Source of the DNA: Cadophora sp. MPI-SDFR-AT-0126
Taxonomy: Eukaryota > Ascomycota > Leotiomycetes > Helotiales > Ploettnerulaceae
Assembly: GCA_020747065.1 (NCBI GenBank)
Contig: JAGMVK010000003.1
Span: 2,976,001 to 3,040,000, forward strand
Direction: 5' to 3'
DNA: 64,000 nucleotides
Shown: positions 12,950-24,000 of the stretch, piece after piece
How positions within the stretch are numbered: position 1 is the stretch's first letter
Layout: each line of letters opens with the position of its first letter
Program-made: the position numbers and the translations under genes
Notes under the pieces: model-generated
What the model saw: the letters and a program-made list of their open reading frames with translations, nothing else
Databases searched by the model: none
What the model was told of the DNA's origin: nothing

Positions 12950-15820
12950 TCTTCGTTGGCGGACTCTATAGGAAGATCCTCTGCGGGTAGGTTATTATAT
13001 ACTACCGCCTAATATAGAGCACTTATAGCTTTGAGTCTTGCTAGAATCCTATTTTCTAGCTCTTTTAATCTCGACTGAATTATTTCAAAATATACTTTAC
13101 GATTAGATAATGTTAGCGCCTCTAACCTATACGTCGTGTTTAGGACAGCGCATAACACGACACTAGGGTGCATCAGATCGTCCTTGAACATTTCAATAAG
13201 TTCGGTCCAGACTAATACTCTCCTTACCTGTTTTAAAATATATTTCTAGGTAGCCCGATCGGTGATCTTAAGTTTGTCTATCACCTTTAAGATAGTAGCC
13301 TTAGGAACTGGGCCACGTTCGTGTAAGCTCCTATTGAAATCCTTTATTACTGCCCAGAATTGGCGAGAAAACTCGTAGTAGATATATTATTGTTTCATAG
13401 CCCGTTTCTCTGTTCTAATCATAAGTCACAACTTTGCAAGCTCCAGGTCCTCTGTTGCTAAGTTCTGCTGCTGTTTTTATCTGGCGCGTTCTATTGCTAC
13501 GGCCTCTTTTAGTGGACTGAGCATCGTTGCCTCCCTTGCAAATGCGGAAGTGATATGTTCAGGACTCTTTTTCTCGTCTCCTCTAGAAACCGGGTATTAC
13601 GATACGAATAGCTCTGGCTGATTATTGTGATAATGGTCGTCGGGTTTCGCAGGTAAAATCACGCAATTACTATCGTCACTATTACTGTCCTCAGTAGCTT
13701 ACGGCGGGGTTTCTTAGGCGTTTGTCTCTTTCAGTTCGAGCTCTTAATATTAGCTTTCCGAAGGGTCGAGGCTTGAAGCTAGGAGTTCGGCTAAGACCCT
13801 TTCCCTAAACGATAGAAGTAAAGTATTGCTCTCGGCTTAGGTGAGATATGGCCGCCTAGTAGTTAAGAGAGGAATGCCTATTAGGATAAAAAGGCCGCAG
13901 TCCGTGCTATTCTCTTATTTTAGATTAGGTGAGGCTGTCAGCTCCTTTATCCTTTTGTTACGGAACTAAACTTGGATCTAGTTCAATAGAGCCTCTGGAG
14001 CTTCACTGCTAAGACTGTTATAATAGGTCCAGTACAAAGTATCCTCCTTGCTTTTTGATGCTATAACAGCGAAACTCTAATAGTAATCTTTTTAATTGAC
14101 TAGTAGATATATCGTGTATGTACTAGTGTCAAGGAGCTTTGTAAACCATTTGTACAGCCGATTAAGTCTTATCGCTATAATAAAGGAATTTGCGATTCTA
14201 TGGCTCGGAGACGCGATAAACTTCTGAAGGAGTTCAAGATATACATTGATAATCTCGTTATTAAGCTATTCTCCGGGCTTTAGGCACTAGAGGGACTTTT
14301 CTGGCTTTACGCGGTATCAAAGTTCGAGAATTTTAGTGACGGCACTCGAACTTACACGTACTTTTTCCGTCCTATTTTTCTTAGTCTTACGAACAACGCC
14401 TTTAATAATAACTTCGCTGAGTCTTTTTGATATTTCAACTCTCTAATAGTCTAGCAGTTTCAGCAGAATATCCGGGCTCTTAGGTAGTGCAGCACTCGGC
14501 ACTAGCAATAGCTTATTAACTAACGTCTATTCGAGCTTAGCTGTGCTACTGCCTAAGCTAGTAACTTAGGATTACTCCGCGGAGGCAAAGATTAACCTGC
14601 TATTATCTTTAATATTAAGAATCTTTGACTTATTTTTATTTTACTAGATGATTTTAGAGAGAGAGTTAGTATCTATCTCGGCTAAGACACGATTTAGTGC
14701 GGCTCCGGGCGACCTTATAATAAAGAGTGGCTTGCATCTCTGCTATAGTTATTATATCTAGCTATCGCTTAGAATAAGAGGGACTTTTAGGTACTAAGTC
14801 GATAAGTGCATTACTACTGTTTCGCAGTCTCCTTCGATAACGAGGTCGAACTAATCGAGATCCTAGGTCGGGGCTTTAAGGTTGATCCAGATAGCGATCC
14901 TACTACGCTGACGAACTGCAGTGCATATATCCTTTACTAACTCTTTTACTCCTTTAACCTTAAGCGCAGTACCTACTATAATAACTATATCGAGCTTTTT
15001 TTGCAGATCAGCATAAGTAACCCTGCTAATAGTATCCTTATCCGGATAGTTGTTATTAAGATATAGCCAGACTCTGGTGTAACGTACGGTCGAGCTGGTG
15101 TTGCTCGAGAGTGCGAAGGGTTGGTGGGTTGGTAGGTAGGGACGCTGTCACTGATCAAGACTGATAACCGTTTGCAAGTTACTAAGTATGTATGAAGATA
15201 CTGTATTTGAGTTAAGCACGAGGCTTCTATCTACGGTAGGAAATGCTGTTTACTTATATAGAACCCTCGTTGTGTTGAATCAGTTGAATCATTTGAATCA
15301 TTACCCAAACTCAGGGAGTCTAGATGATTCATCCCGTGACTTATCACGTGACCATGGCTTCTCTGTGCAGTGCCAGTCCCTTGTGGGCTCTGTCTCCTGC
15401 CGAGCCTCAGGGCCATGCCACCTGTTGCAACCTCAGGTTGTAACATCTGGGTCTTAAGACAGGAACTTCCCCTGTTCGCTTATGCGCCTTGCACTTAGTA
15501 CACGTTAATATGGATAGTTTTTTAGCAGTTAAATCCGAGGCGAACAAAGCTGAGTCAAAGCGAGACAGGTGTTAAGGATCTCTCTGGCACCTAATAGTCC
15601 CTAAGTCTCTATATAGCTGAATTATCGTTAGCTATAGTCCCTTTAGCAGCAAAGGTATTTAAGTCTTTAATAGTGCTAATTACGTGTTAAAGCCATTAAT
15701 ATTTTAAGTATATAGCCGATACAGGCGACCTTCTTCAGCAATAGCTTTAAGCACCTAGTGAAATTGAGTTAGGCTTACAGCCTACGCGCGTTAATACATA
15801 TCAGACAACATTTCGTTTAA
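12950..15820 (-). pseudogene. RIP-killed sirtuin (Hst-type) fused to Ulp1/C48 SUMO-protease domain
   Basis: Read leftward from about 15790, the minus strand encodes a sirtuin core in one frame. A YTQNI(D)G-like box is near 15700, a zinc-binding CTKC near 15510, an LRPRVWLY-like segment crosses the solo LTR, and VIIVGTALKVKGV is near 14980. After the WINLKAPT and FDLVIEGD segments, the same frame continues into a Ulp1-like cysteine-protease domain. This opens with LKPGE.LN.EIIN near 14270, has a degraded IYLLVN active-site region near 14100, and the catalytic DCGLF near 13910. A C-terminal tail follows to about 12950. Stops are mainly TAG/TAA where Trp or Gln is expected. The N-terminal Rossmann part of the sirtuin is missing. 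The fusion is unusual but frame-continuous. Expression is not expected. Confidence 0.7.
15078..15445 (-). repeat. Solo LTR (368 bp) with 5-bp TSD, family of the 38037-44661 Gypsy
   Basis: The sequence is the reverse complement of the 367-bp LTRs at 38037-38403 and 44295-44661. It runs from TGTAACGTACG to GGTTGTAACA and is flanked by TCTGG on both sides (15073-15077 and 15446-15450). No internal element sequence remains, so it is a solo LTR left by recombination. It is far less RIP-damaged than the paired LTRs. It interrupts the sirtuin domain in the middle of its reading frame. Confidence 0.92.
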
Positions 15821-15833
15821 GAGGATTGTATCT

Positions 15834-17110
15834 TTGTCGTTGTTATACATGCTCATATTAAATATTGTTATACTAGCCATTAGCATAGCGTTAAAGGTAG
15901 GGACTTCACAGCTTAGCAGGTGGGACAATGTAAAGAGAGCTACTTACTTCACAATCTACGAACTCCGCACCTCATCCACCCACACCGAAGGCGCCCTTAT
16001 GCTCGGCCCCAACGCCCTCTCCGTCCTCTCCTCCCTAGGCATCTATACCCGCATTAAATCCCACGGCTTCCTCTTCTCTAAACTCGTCTACAAAGACGAC
16101 TAGTATAATAATATCAACGAGTACTACCTCGGCGACGAGAAACTCTTCGGTTTCAACGCCTTACGCGTATATCGTAAAGTCCTCTTCCGCGAACTCAGAA
16201 ATGTAATAAAGAAGAGAGGTATCGAAGTGCAGTATAACAGAAAATTCTCGAAGATCGTAAGCGAGAATAACAATAGTGTTGTTTTCGAATTCGTGGATAG
16301 GACGAGAGAGGAAGCGAGTCTACTTATCGGAGCAGATGGTATTTATTCTAAAGTCTGATAATACACCTACCCTAACGTTAAACCCATCTACAGCGGTCTC
16401 CTCGCTATTACATCCGCTGTCGAGACTTCTAAACTCCGCTTCCCGGAACTGAACTACCCTCCCGTGAGTTCAGTCTATAGTAAACACGGCGTATTTACTT
16501 TCGCGACTCAAAATCCTCAGGGGACGGAAATACTAGTTAGGACGCAGAAAAAGTTCCTAGAGTAGGATAAGGCAGGGTAGGATGCGCTCCGGGCGAATAG
16601 TGAGGAGTTACAGAGGATATTCAATGCGAATAAGAGTGAGTAGCCAAATCTTATGCGATCAGCAATAGAGAATATGATATTAGATCGTCTGTCGATTTAG
16701 CTGTACTATATTGTGCCGCATCTTAATACTTAGTCTTCGCCTAAGAAAAGAGTAGTTATCCTTAGAAATGCGGCACATGCCATTCCGCCTACTACTGGAC
16801 AGGGTGCTAGTCAGGCTTTTAAGGATATGTTTTCATTAGCGCTTTTATTATCGAAGATTAGGTAGGAAGTGAAATAGGACGCGGCATTAGATTTTTAGCA
16901 GGAGTATCGCGTAGAAAAGGTGGAGAAGGTTTTAGTATTAACGATGAAGTTGAATCAGAAAAGGTTACCGGCTAAAGAAAAAGCGAAACCCGGGAATAAG
17001 GAAGTGGTATTTAAGGATATTGCTAGTGGATCAGAGCAGCAGAGATAGTTGTTTAAGCCGAAGATTGAGGAAAATATATTGCAAGGGGTGAAGGAGCAGC
17101 AGGACAGAAA
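15834..17110 (+). pseudogene. RIP-killed FAD-dependent monooxygenase (salicylate hydroxylase-like)
   Basis: The plus-strand frame shows the hallmarks of a PHBH-type flavoprotein monooxygenase. There is a degraded dinucleotide-binding start near 15850-15890, then IYELR, the GALMLGPNALSVLSSLGIY segment near 15995-16050, LLIGADGIYSKV (the DG motif) near 16325-16360, and a late HAIPPTTGQGASQAF segment near 16780-16815 matching the second FAD-contact motif. TAG/TGA codons replace several Trp codons. The first about 15 residues of the FAD fold and possibly an intron near 15895 are blurred. Its 5' end touches the truncated sirtuin pseudogene, and its 3' end lies 18 bp from the DUF6594 gene, tail to tail. 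Confidence 0.75.
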
Positions 17111-17127
17111 TTAGGAGCGTTATCTCT

Positions 17128-18535
17128 TCATCCAGGCCTGGCTGCTCGTTGTTCAGGTGTATTACCCAGAAATGTAGCCAGAACAGCGCAGTAACTAGAG
17201 ACAATGTCAGTCACGAAGGTAGATAGGGACACGGATGAGGGGACACCCTACGCTGCAGTCCCTACTAGCACAGCCTGAACGGTAGCTTTCGTGAAAAGTG
17301 TCATCAGAGCAGCAAAAATCAAGACAGAAATAAGGACAGTGGCTGATATTGTCGCCTTGGTATTAGGACCCCACATGAGAATGAACACAGGAATAGTCAA
17401 GATGCTGACAGCTAGTAAGACGAAGAAGAGTTTCACAGTTATGGTGACGCTCTTCAATGAATATCGCTTTATGATACCGTCTTTCTCTTTCCCGTTCGAA
17501 CGGAACATCTTCTATGTGTTGTTAGCAGGGCTTCCGGAGCTTGAAGAAGTATTGAGACTGTACCCCGAGGAACGAGGCAAGGATGGAATGCTCAACTGGA
17601 TCAATACGGGACAGAGGAATGCAATCAGCCTGATGATGAATCCAGGTCGCTTCTTTGTAGGCAAGCGGTTTCTCCCAAATCATCCAGTTGAAAACACTGG
17701 TATGGTCTTTTTCTGTGACATTTCCCAAGTGGCGAAGTTCTTTCTCGTTGAGCAAGAGCTGATCTGCAACCCATGGTCAGGCTCTACCCTTAGATCTGTT
17801 TGTCACAACTCACCATAAATTAAGAGCTTGTCCTGGAGAGTCTTCAGTAAGTCTCTTTGAGTCGAGTCTGAGTCCTCCACTACGAAGTCCGACTTATTCA
17901 GCCTCCACACATGTGGTGACCCAGGAGCAGCATCTGAGCAATCTAAGTCTTTGAGACGCTCCTCAAGATGCTGAATCTCTGCTTGGAGTTGAACCAGAAC
18001 ACGGCAATGTACAACACCGAACCTTCTGAAGACGGCGAAATTATCTTCACTGTGCAAAAATGCAGCAAGTTGAGGCCAACCCTCCTGAAAATGCTCGATG
18101 GCAGCTGCGACCTGTAAACCTCTGATATGATTCGATCCGAAAATTCGAGACCCACGAGGACTGTTTTTGATAACGCTGTAGAGCTCTTCGATCCTTTTCT
18201 TCTCACCTTCCGCCACTTGCCGCTTTTCTCTATACCATCGGATAGGTTGAAGACCGAATGAACCCAGGACAGTTCGAATTTGGAGCCATCGAAGGCTCCG
18301 AATGGACGTGCTTGCAGCTGGCCAGCGTGTCAGCATTCTGGGTTCTGGATATGAGAAATTGGAGAACGAGACCGTCAACAGCAGAAACTATAACCTGCCC
18401 TTTCTCAATATCGGTGGCAGAGATACTCGCGGATGTCTCGCATTCTTGATCACTTAGCGTAAATGCATCGCTTGACTGAAGGCCAGCCTCGTCCGATTTG
18501 TTGACGAGACAACTGCTTCCAGGCAAGGCTGCCAT
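17128..18535 (-). CDS. DUF6594-family membrane protein
   Basis: I resolve five exons: 18535-18373, 18317-17814, 17763-17564, 17511-17252 and 17194-17128. The four introns are 50-57 nt, have GT-AG ends and keep frame, giving 397 residues. The family core is present: GWPQLAAFLHSEDNFAVFRR, a helical segment rich in Leu and Glu (LVQLQAEIQHLEERL), then DHTSVFNW. At the C-terminus are three hydrophobic segments, of which the last needs the small final exon. The ATG at 18535 is the first Met in frame after a stop-bounded TTG. DUF6594 proteins are fungus-specific, of unknown biochemical role, usually with a cytosolic helical part and a C-terminal membrane anchor. The gene is intact although it borders a RIP-killed block. 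Confidence 0.85.
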
Positions 18536-20789
18536 CACAAAGCAGGTTATACGACTTGTAGAGAAAGTTTCTTGAATCGAACTTTTGTCCAAAGCAACTG
18601 AAATGGCAAGAGCAAAAAGAGGACAAACATTCGTGCAGGAAGACTTGGAGGTTGCTTATCTGGAAACCTGAAGCTCTTCTTGAATTGAAGACTCTCATGT
18701 GCAATGCTCTCTCTCACTCTTTCTCTCTCACACACACACTCACGCAAGCCGGGCGAGAGAACAACCACCGAAATGGAACTACCCAATGATGTTTTTAAAT
18801 CGTGGAGCGGACATGCGAGCAGGAAATGCATGCTCAACATGCCTTGCATCGACTGGCAATCCTGCCCAAGGCGCATCACAGCCTTGATCTCGCTTTTGCT
18901 GCGTCCTGTGCCCAAAGATTGTGCCAACAGCATGAGGCAAGCTTCATATGAAAATATTGAACATTCTCTCGGTCTGTGTGTCGAGCATTGCTGGACAGTG
19001 ATGCCGACTCTCTGAGGAGGCAGAATATATCATGTGCACTTCAGCGCATCAACAATCTTGGCGCTATCAATATTCGACCTTCTGGTCCGCTGTGGAGCTG
19101 GCGGGATCTCCCGAGCCCAACGATCTGCCATGGGTCCCAAGATGGCACTCGTCGCTCATCGCTCATCGCTCATCGCTGCTCACTCTAGCTCCTGGCATAT
19201 CGCTCATCGCATCGATGCATCGATGCATGTTCTGGACCAAAGAAAACAGAAAGAGAAACAGTGGGATGTCGTGGCGCCGTTTTGTCCCTGCAATTGGAGG
19301 GTATACATATCCAAGCGTGAGTCTCCACATCCACTTCGATTGATTTCCCTGCCGAGCCTGTGGAAAGCAGGGCTTCTTGAATCTCACCGGACAACGATTG
19401 GACGTTCACGACAGGGTGATGCCCGACGCTAGCTACGAATATGCGGTACTACTCGGTGAGCACATTTGACTGCGCCACCCTGTTGGCTTCACATGTGTAG
19501 CCTATGGAGTACTCGGTGAGCACCTTCCCCTGCTCCAAGGATTTTGATTGGCCGACTGCAAGGATTCTTGCAGCGAATCAAATGTCGAAATGATTATTTG
19601 TGTGAAGTGATTGGTTAAGTGTATAGCACATCGCGCTAGTGAGGAGTATATCATATATCAGCACTGCCCGGCCACGAAAGGCCCTCCACATCCCCCAAAG
19701 TTTTCCATTCTTCCCCGGCCCCTTGAAAAACAACATTTTGTGCCATTGGTCATCTCATCTGGTGACTAATGGATGCCAAGCAAGGTTTTGGGCATGTTGC
19801 AAGTGCGGAACTCAAGCCCGAACCAAACCTGATTCGCACTTTAAGTCTCTCTTGACCTATCATTAAAGCCACCCATCATTTCTCACCTGTGATGAACTGT
19901 CTTTTTGTGCAAATGAGTCGGCCACCCCCACTCAACTCCGAGAAGTCCCAAAAGACTGGACGAGCTTACGTGTCACTCACGCTCACCATCAGCAACTGGT
20001 CCCAACAGACTTCGATATCATACCAAGATGCAATAATGGCAGTACACGTCGATCGATGATCGATCATGGCCCTGTGGACGCCGTGAACCTTCACGCGATG
20101 GAGACGAACTGACTCGACAGGAACAGGTCTCGCCAGCTCTTTAGAAACATACGATGCCGTTGACTTCGACGATGCTCAAATTTCGATGATCTCGGGGATG
20201 ATTCTTGAGAGAGACACCATGTGGCTTTACTCTTTACAAGAGCGTACGGCTGATCAGAGATGCCCACGATTACATGGTGGGAAGCCTGACAATCGACCAC
20301 AATGCCGGGACATGGAGGAATCAATGAATGGATATGGGATTCCAGGAGAGCTGCGAAGTCTGCATCAGCACTTTGGATTCTCATCTCATCAATGTATGAT
20401 GCGAGCGAGAAGAGAGTTCGACAGCCATCAACATTTGGATCGATGCTCAAGGTGTCACCACACACGATGCAGATAATGCGATATGGATGTCAAAAGCAAG
20501 ACGTCTGCTGGGAGGTCCAGCAGAGTTTAAAACATGATAATGCAGAGGAAGGCCATTCCTTGGACGAATAACGTGGACAGGGCAGACATATGGATCTTGG
20601 AAATCGATTTCAGAGGCTTATAAGGGGGAAAGGATGTGTTTGGTGCCATGCGAAGGCTTGTGAAGGGATTTCCTTTGGGACACAAACCAAGAGCAGGACG
20701 GGACCATTGACCGCAAGTGCGAGATGGCATATAGTATCACAGAGACATGGAGGCTAGGTCAAAAGTGCAGAAAGCAAGTGCCATAGTGA
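18536..20789. other. Gene-poor spacer with simple repeats
   Basis: Only short, overlapping, low-complexity frames occur here and none shows a domain or a convincing exon chain. The stretch holds a CT/CA microsatellite (18703-18745), four CGCTCAT units near 19153-19180 and several palindromic ATCGATGCATCGATGCAT-like strings near 19210. TACTCGGTGAGCAC is repeated twice, near 19450 and 19509. Confidence 0.45.
18703..18745. repeat. CT/CA microsatellite
   Basis: A run of CTCTCTCACTCTTTCTCTC is followed by CACACACACACTCAC. Confidence 0.8.
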
Positions 20790-21060
20790 GTCGTGGCAGT
20801 TGGGTCAACATTGTCCATGGGTAATGGGTCAACATTGGACAAGTCGAGACGAAACATCAGTGGGCTGCAAAGGTCGAGTCAACTTCGGATCAGTCTGGAA
20901 CCAACATCAAATGGGTCATGGAAGTTGGGTTAACATCAGATACGTCAAGAAGGAACATCAGTGGGCTATGGAAGTTGGGTCAACTTTGGAGGAGTCTAGC
21001 ACAAACATCAAATGGGTTTGGGAAGTTGGGTCAACACTGGGTAAGCCAGAAACAATGGCG
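20790..21060. repeat. Imperfect minisatellite, unit about 60 bp, 4-5 copies
   Basis: The phrases GAAGTTGGGTCAACATTGGA, AAGTC.AGA.GAAACATCA and TGGGCTATG return in the same order about every 60-65 bp. Two related half-units alternate (CAGTGGGCT and CAAATGGGT). The array is open in two plus-strand frames, but no wider gene context supports translation. Confidence 0.7.
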
Positions 21061-24000
21061 AGTCGTGGAAGCAGGCCCAGTATTCCAAAGTCAACAATAG
21101 AGCAGACGGAGCGCATGGCGTAGAAGAGCTCTTGAGGATAAGATCGCATCATCTACATAGCATATTTAGATAGTTAAGAAGATGAGAATTTTATAGAAGA
21201 TCAAAAAGGAAAGGAGTCATGTCAAAATCTTTACGGGCAACCCGCAAGAGGGATATAGATAAGCCGGGTCACAGGCCAAATGTGGTCAGAGAGTGGAGAG
21301 GGGAACGTCCCTCAGCCATGCACGTCCCCGACGGGAGCAGAGACCAGTATGCTACATTAGGCGCCTCAGCCATGCACCACCCCGGGTTGGAAGCTGATCA
21401 GTGGTTAAGACCGTACTTGAGCTTGAGGCATGGTCGGTCATGAATTGTGCAAGGTGCGAAAAGAGCCTAGCGGAGTGTGCATAGTAGTGAGAAGCATGAT
21501 GTCGCCCTTGATGGCACCCTCATGGAGCAAAAGACGAACGCTGAGTGGTCAAGGGCGATCGCCCACCGGACCCGATCTCAGGCTCGAAAATGGGTTCAAT
21601 TACCACGCCACATAGTTGGTTCATATCTCACAAGGACTGAACAGCATCTTCGGCCAATCAGAATTTGGACCTTCTTTTCATCCACACGAGTACTGCCTTC
21701 CACAATGATCAGCCAGATCCTCCCCCTCCCAACCTTCCTCTACGCTACAGGCATCCTGTGGCCTGCACCGAATCCCATCCACCTTCGACACTTGTCAACA
21801 CTTGGAAAGGAAGTCCATGCCATCAGGAGCAGTGCCAAGGAATAATGGCCAGGTAGGGCATCTGCGAAACTTTCCATCAAGCACGCCCGCCTCACCTGAG
21901 GAACTCTCTTGGGCGTCTGCGAAACACGCAAGTTCCTCAAATCTTCGAAGAACGCCCTGCCATCAGTATACCACCACAACGTCCCGCTAGGCCTTGTCTC
22001 GATTACACCATTACTGAAAATCGTCAAATACTTCGAGTTTGTTTGTCCACCAGGCTACCAGCACCCGGGCGTTATCCTGGCCATTGTAGTCCGCCGGTCG
22101 CAGCACGCTGGCAATTTCGTTTGCAGTTCTCCACGACACTCGTCTCAAAATACATCAACTGCTTTGCTCTACATTTCATCATCAAAATGGAGCCCAGTTC
22201 ACACCGTATACAATCGAGGTCTGTCCGCCTTGTCGATGTGCATCACTATCGAGATCCGTCTCGTTGTCGAAGCGCATCGGGGAGGAGACTGGAAAACACT
22301 GCAAGATGTCAGCCTGATAGCCAACTTGATACCAGCTCACGACCGCGGACTCGGATAACGACGCAAAACAATCAATTCGGATGACAATCAGACGACAATA
22401 TGGTGGTCCGACTTGTATGAATAAACGAAAGAAGAATCGGCGGAATCCAACTCGGATCATTTTCAACACAACGATCGGGGTCATCCATCATCGACCACAA
22501 CAAGCCAAGAAAAGCACTGCCAAAGGGAAATGGATGGATTCACGACACGATCTTTCGCTTCCATGTTGGCCCTCGATACAGCAATGCTTCAGTACGATAT
22601 CTCCTACGGATATCATTCACCGTCCTGCTCAAATAGTACTGGACAAGCCTCTTGCGATGTCATCGAAAACGACAACGGACTTGAACTGCCAGGAAGCCAG
22701 ACAATGATGCACCAAGCCACACGACACTTGACCTAGCTCTCTCCCTCAACGACTATCGCACGCCTTGACATCACCTCCGACACGAATATGCTGTTGCTGC
22801 CAGCCAGAAAAGCTGGAGTGGTAGGCTGAGCGACCTTTAATGGGCACTAAGATGCAGGCTGTGTCACCGACTCGTTCCCTGATCCGTCCAGCTTTGGACG
22901 CAATCAAGCACAAGGCTACCATACGGTGATGTAGGCCGCTGCTAGCGATGAGTCTCGAAGCAGTGCCTTCCATACAACGAGTGCTCGGCATGGTGATCAG
23001 CAAGGAGAACTTTAGCAGGCACTCCTCCCGATGCACCGAGTCTGCCAATATCGACATCGCAACTGCGAGGAAGACACGAGCACATCGTCATAGGCAGGTA
23101 TTTTGAGTGATGGGGAACGTGGAGAGCTCCCAGAATTGTTAGGACCTGTGCCACTGAATCAGTCAAGTTCAAATCGACTTCCCCCTCGAACTCGCACCCC
23201 TCGTTGCCTCCAAACAGCAGACTTCCTGTTGTGGGTGCAGCGATGTCCCAAATATACTAAAAAAAAATGGTATGGATAAAGTATGAAGCGTTGATAGCGC
23301 CTTCAAAGACCCAAAAATAAGGATGAAGGCCATGACAGACCTGGTACTCCTTTGGCGACTATCCACAACCCGATTTCGGCACATCGTCTGTTCCATCGCC
23401 GAATTTTAAAGTGCCATTCGATATTCCTCGCAGGCGACTGTGGTTGCAAAATAACGATTTCTTCGTTGATGTTGTTCTTCTGATGCAGCTATTCACGACT
23501 GCTCCTTCAAGGAAATACGCCCCGCCAACGACGCCCACCTTCGAAAAGGCAACGGTAGCGGCAGAACTTCGGCAAACATGGAGGGGTCGTGAGAATCACG
23601 TGCCAATCTTTCGCCTCGCTGGATGAACATACGACGACACATCCTCAGGACTGGCTTTCACAGTGGCGTATTGGATTTCAAACTTATTGTTTTATATGCG
23701 TATGTCGAGAGGGGAAACAGATAATCCGTACATGGCATCTTTGGCACAGGGCAAAGCCAAAAAATCGAACGCCCTTCTGGACCGACAATTACTTCCAGCA
23801 GAAACGGCGGCAGCACCACAACCTTAGACTGGCTACCGAGAGTAGTTATGGAGATGCTACATTGAAGTCTGCGAATGTTGTATGTTCAATTGGGATAGAT
23901 GTGGTGGTCGTGGAGTTTGAATAGAGGAAGATGCTACAGTGACAGCGGCCAATGGCAGGAATAGTGGGTCGGACTTGCGATCGCTTGATACCCGCGCCGG

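Noticed and set aside
17291..17818. 175-codon plus-strand frame
   Set aside because: It is the shadow of the DUF6594 gene, whose minus-strand exons and four introns join cleanly.
20791..21060. CRISPR-like spaced repeats
   Set aside because: Units are contiguous and imperfect with no unique spacers of constant length, and the organism is eukaryotic.
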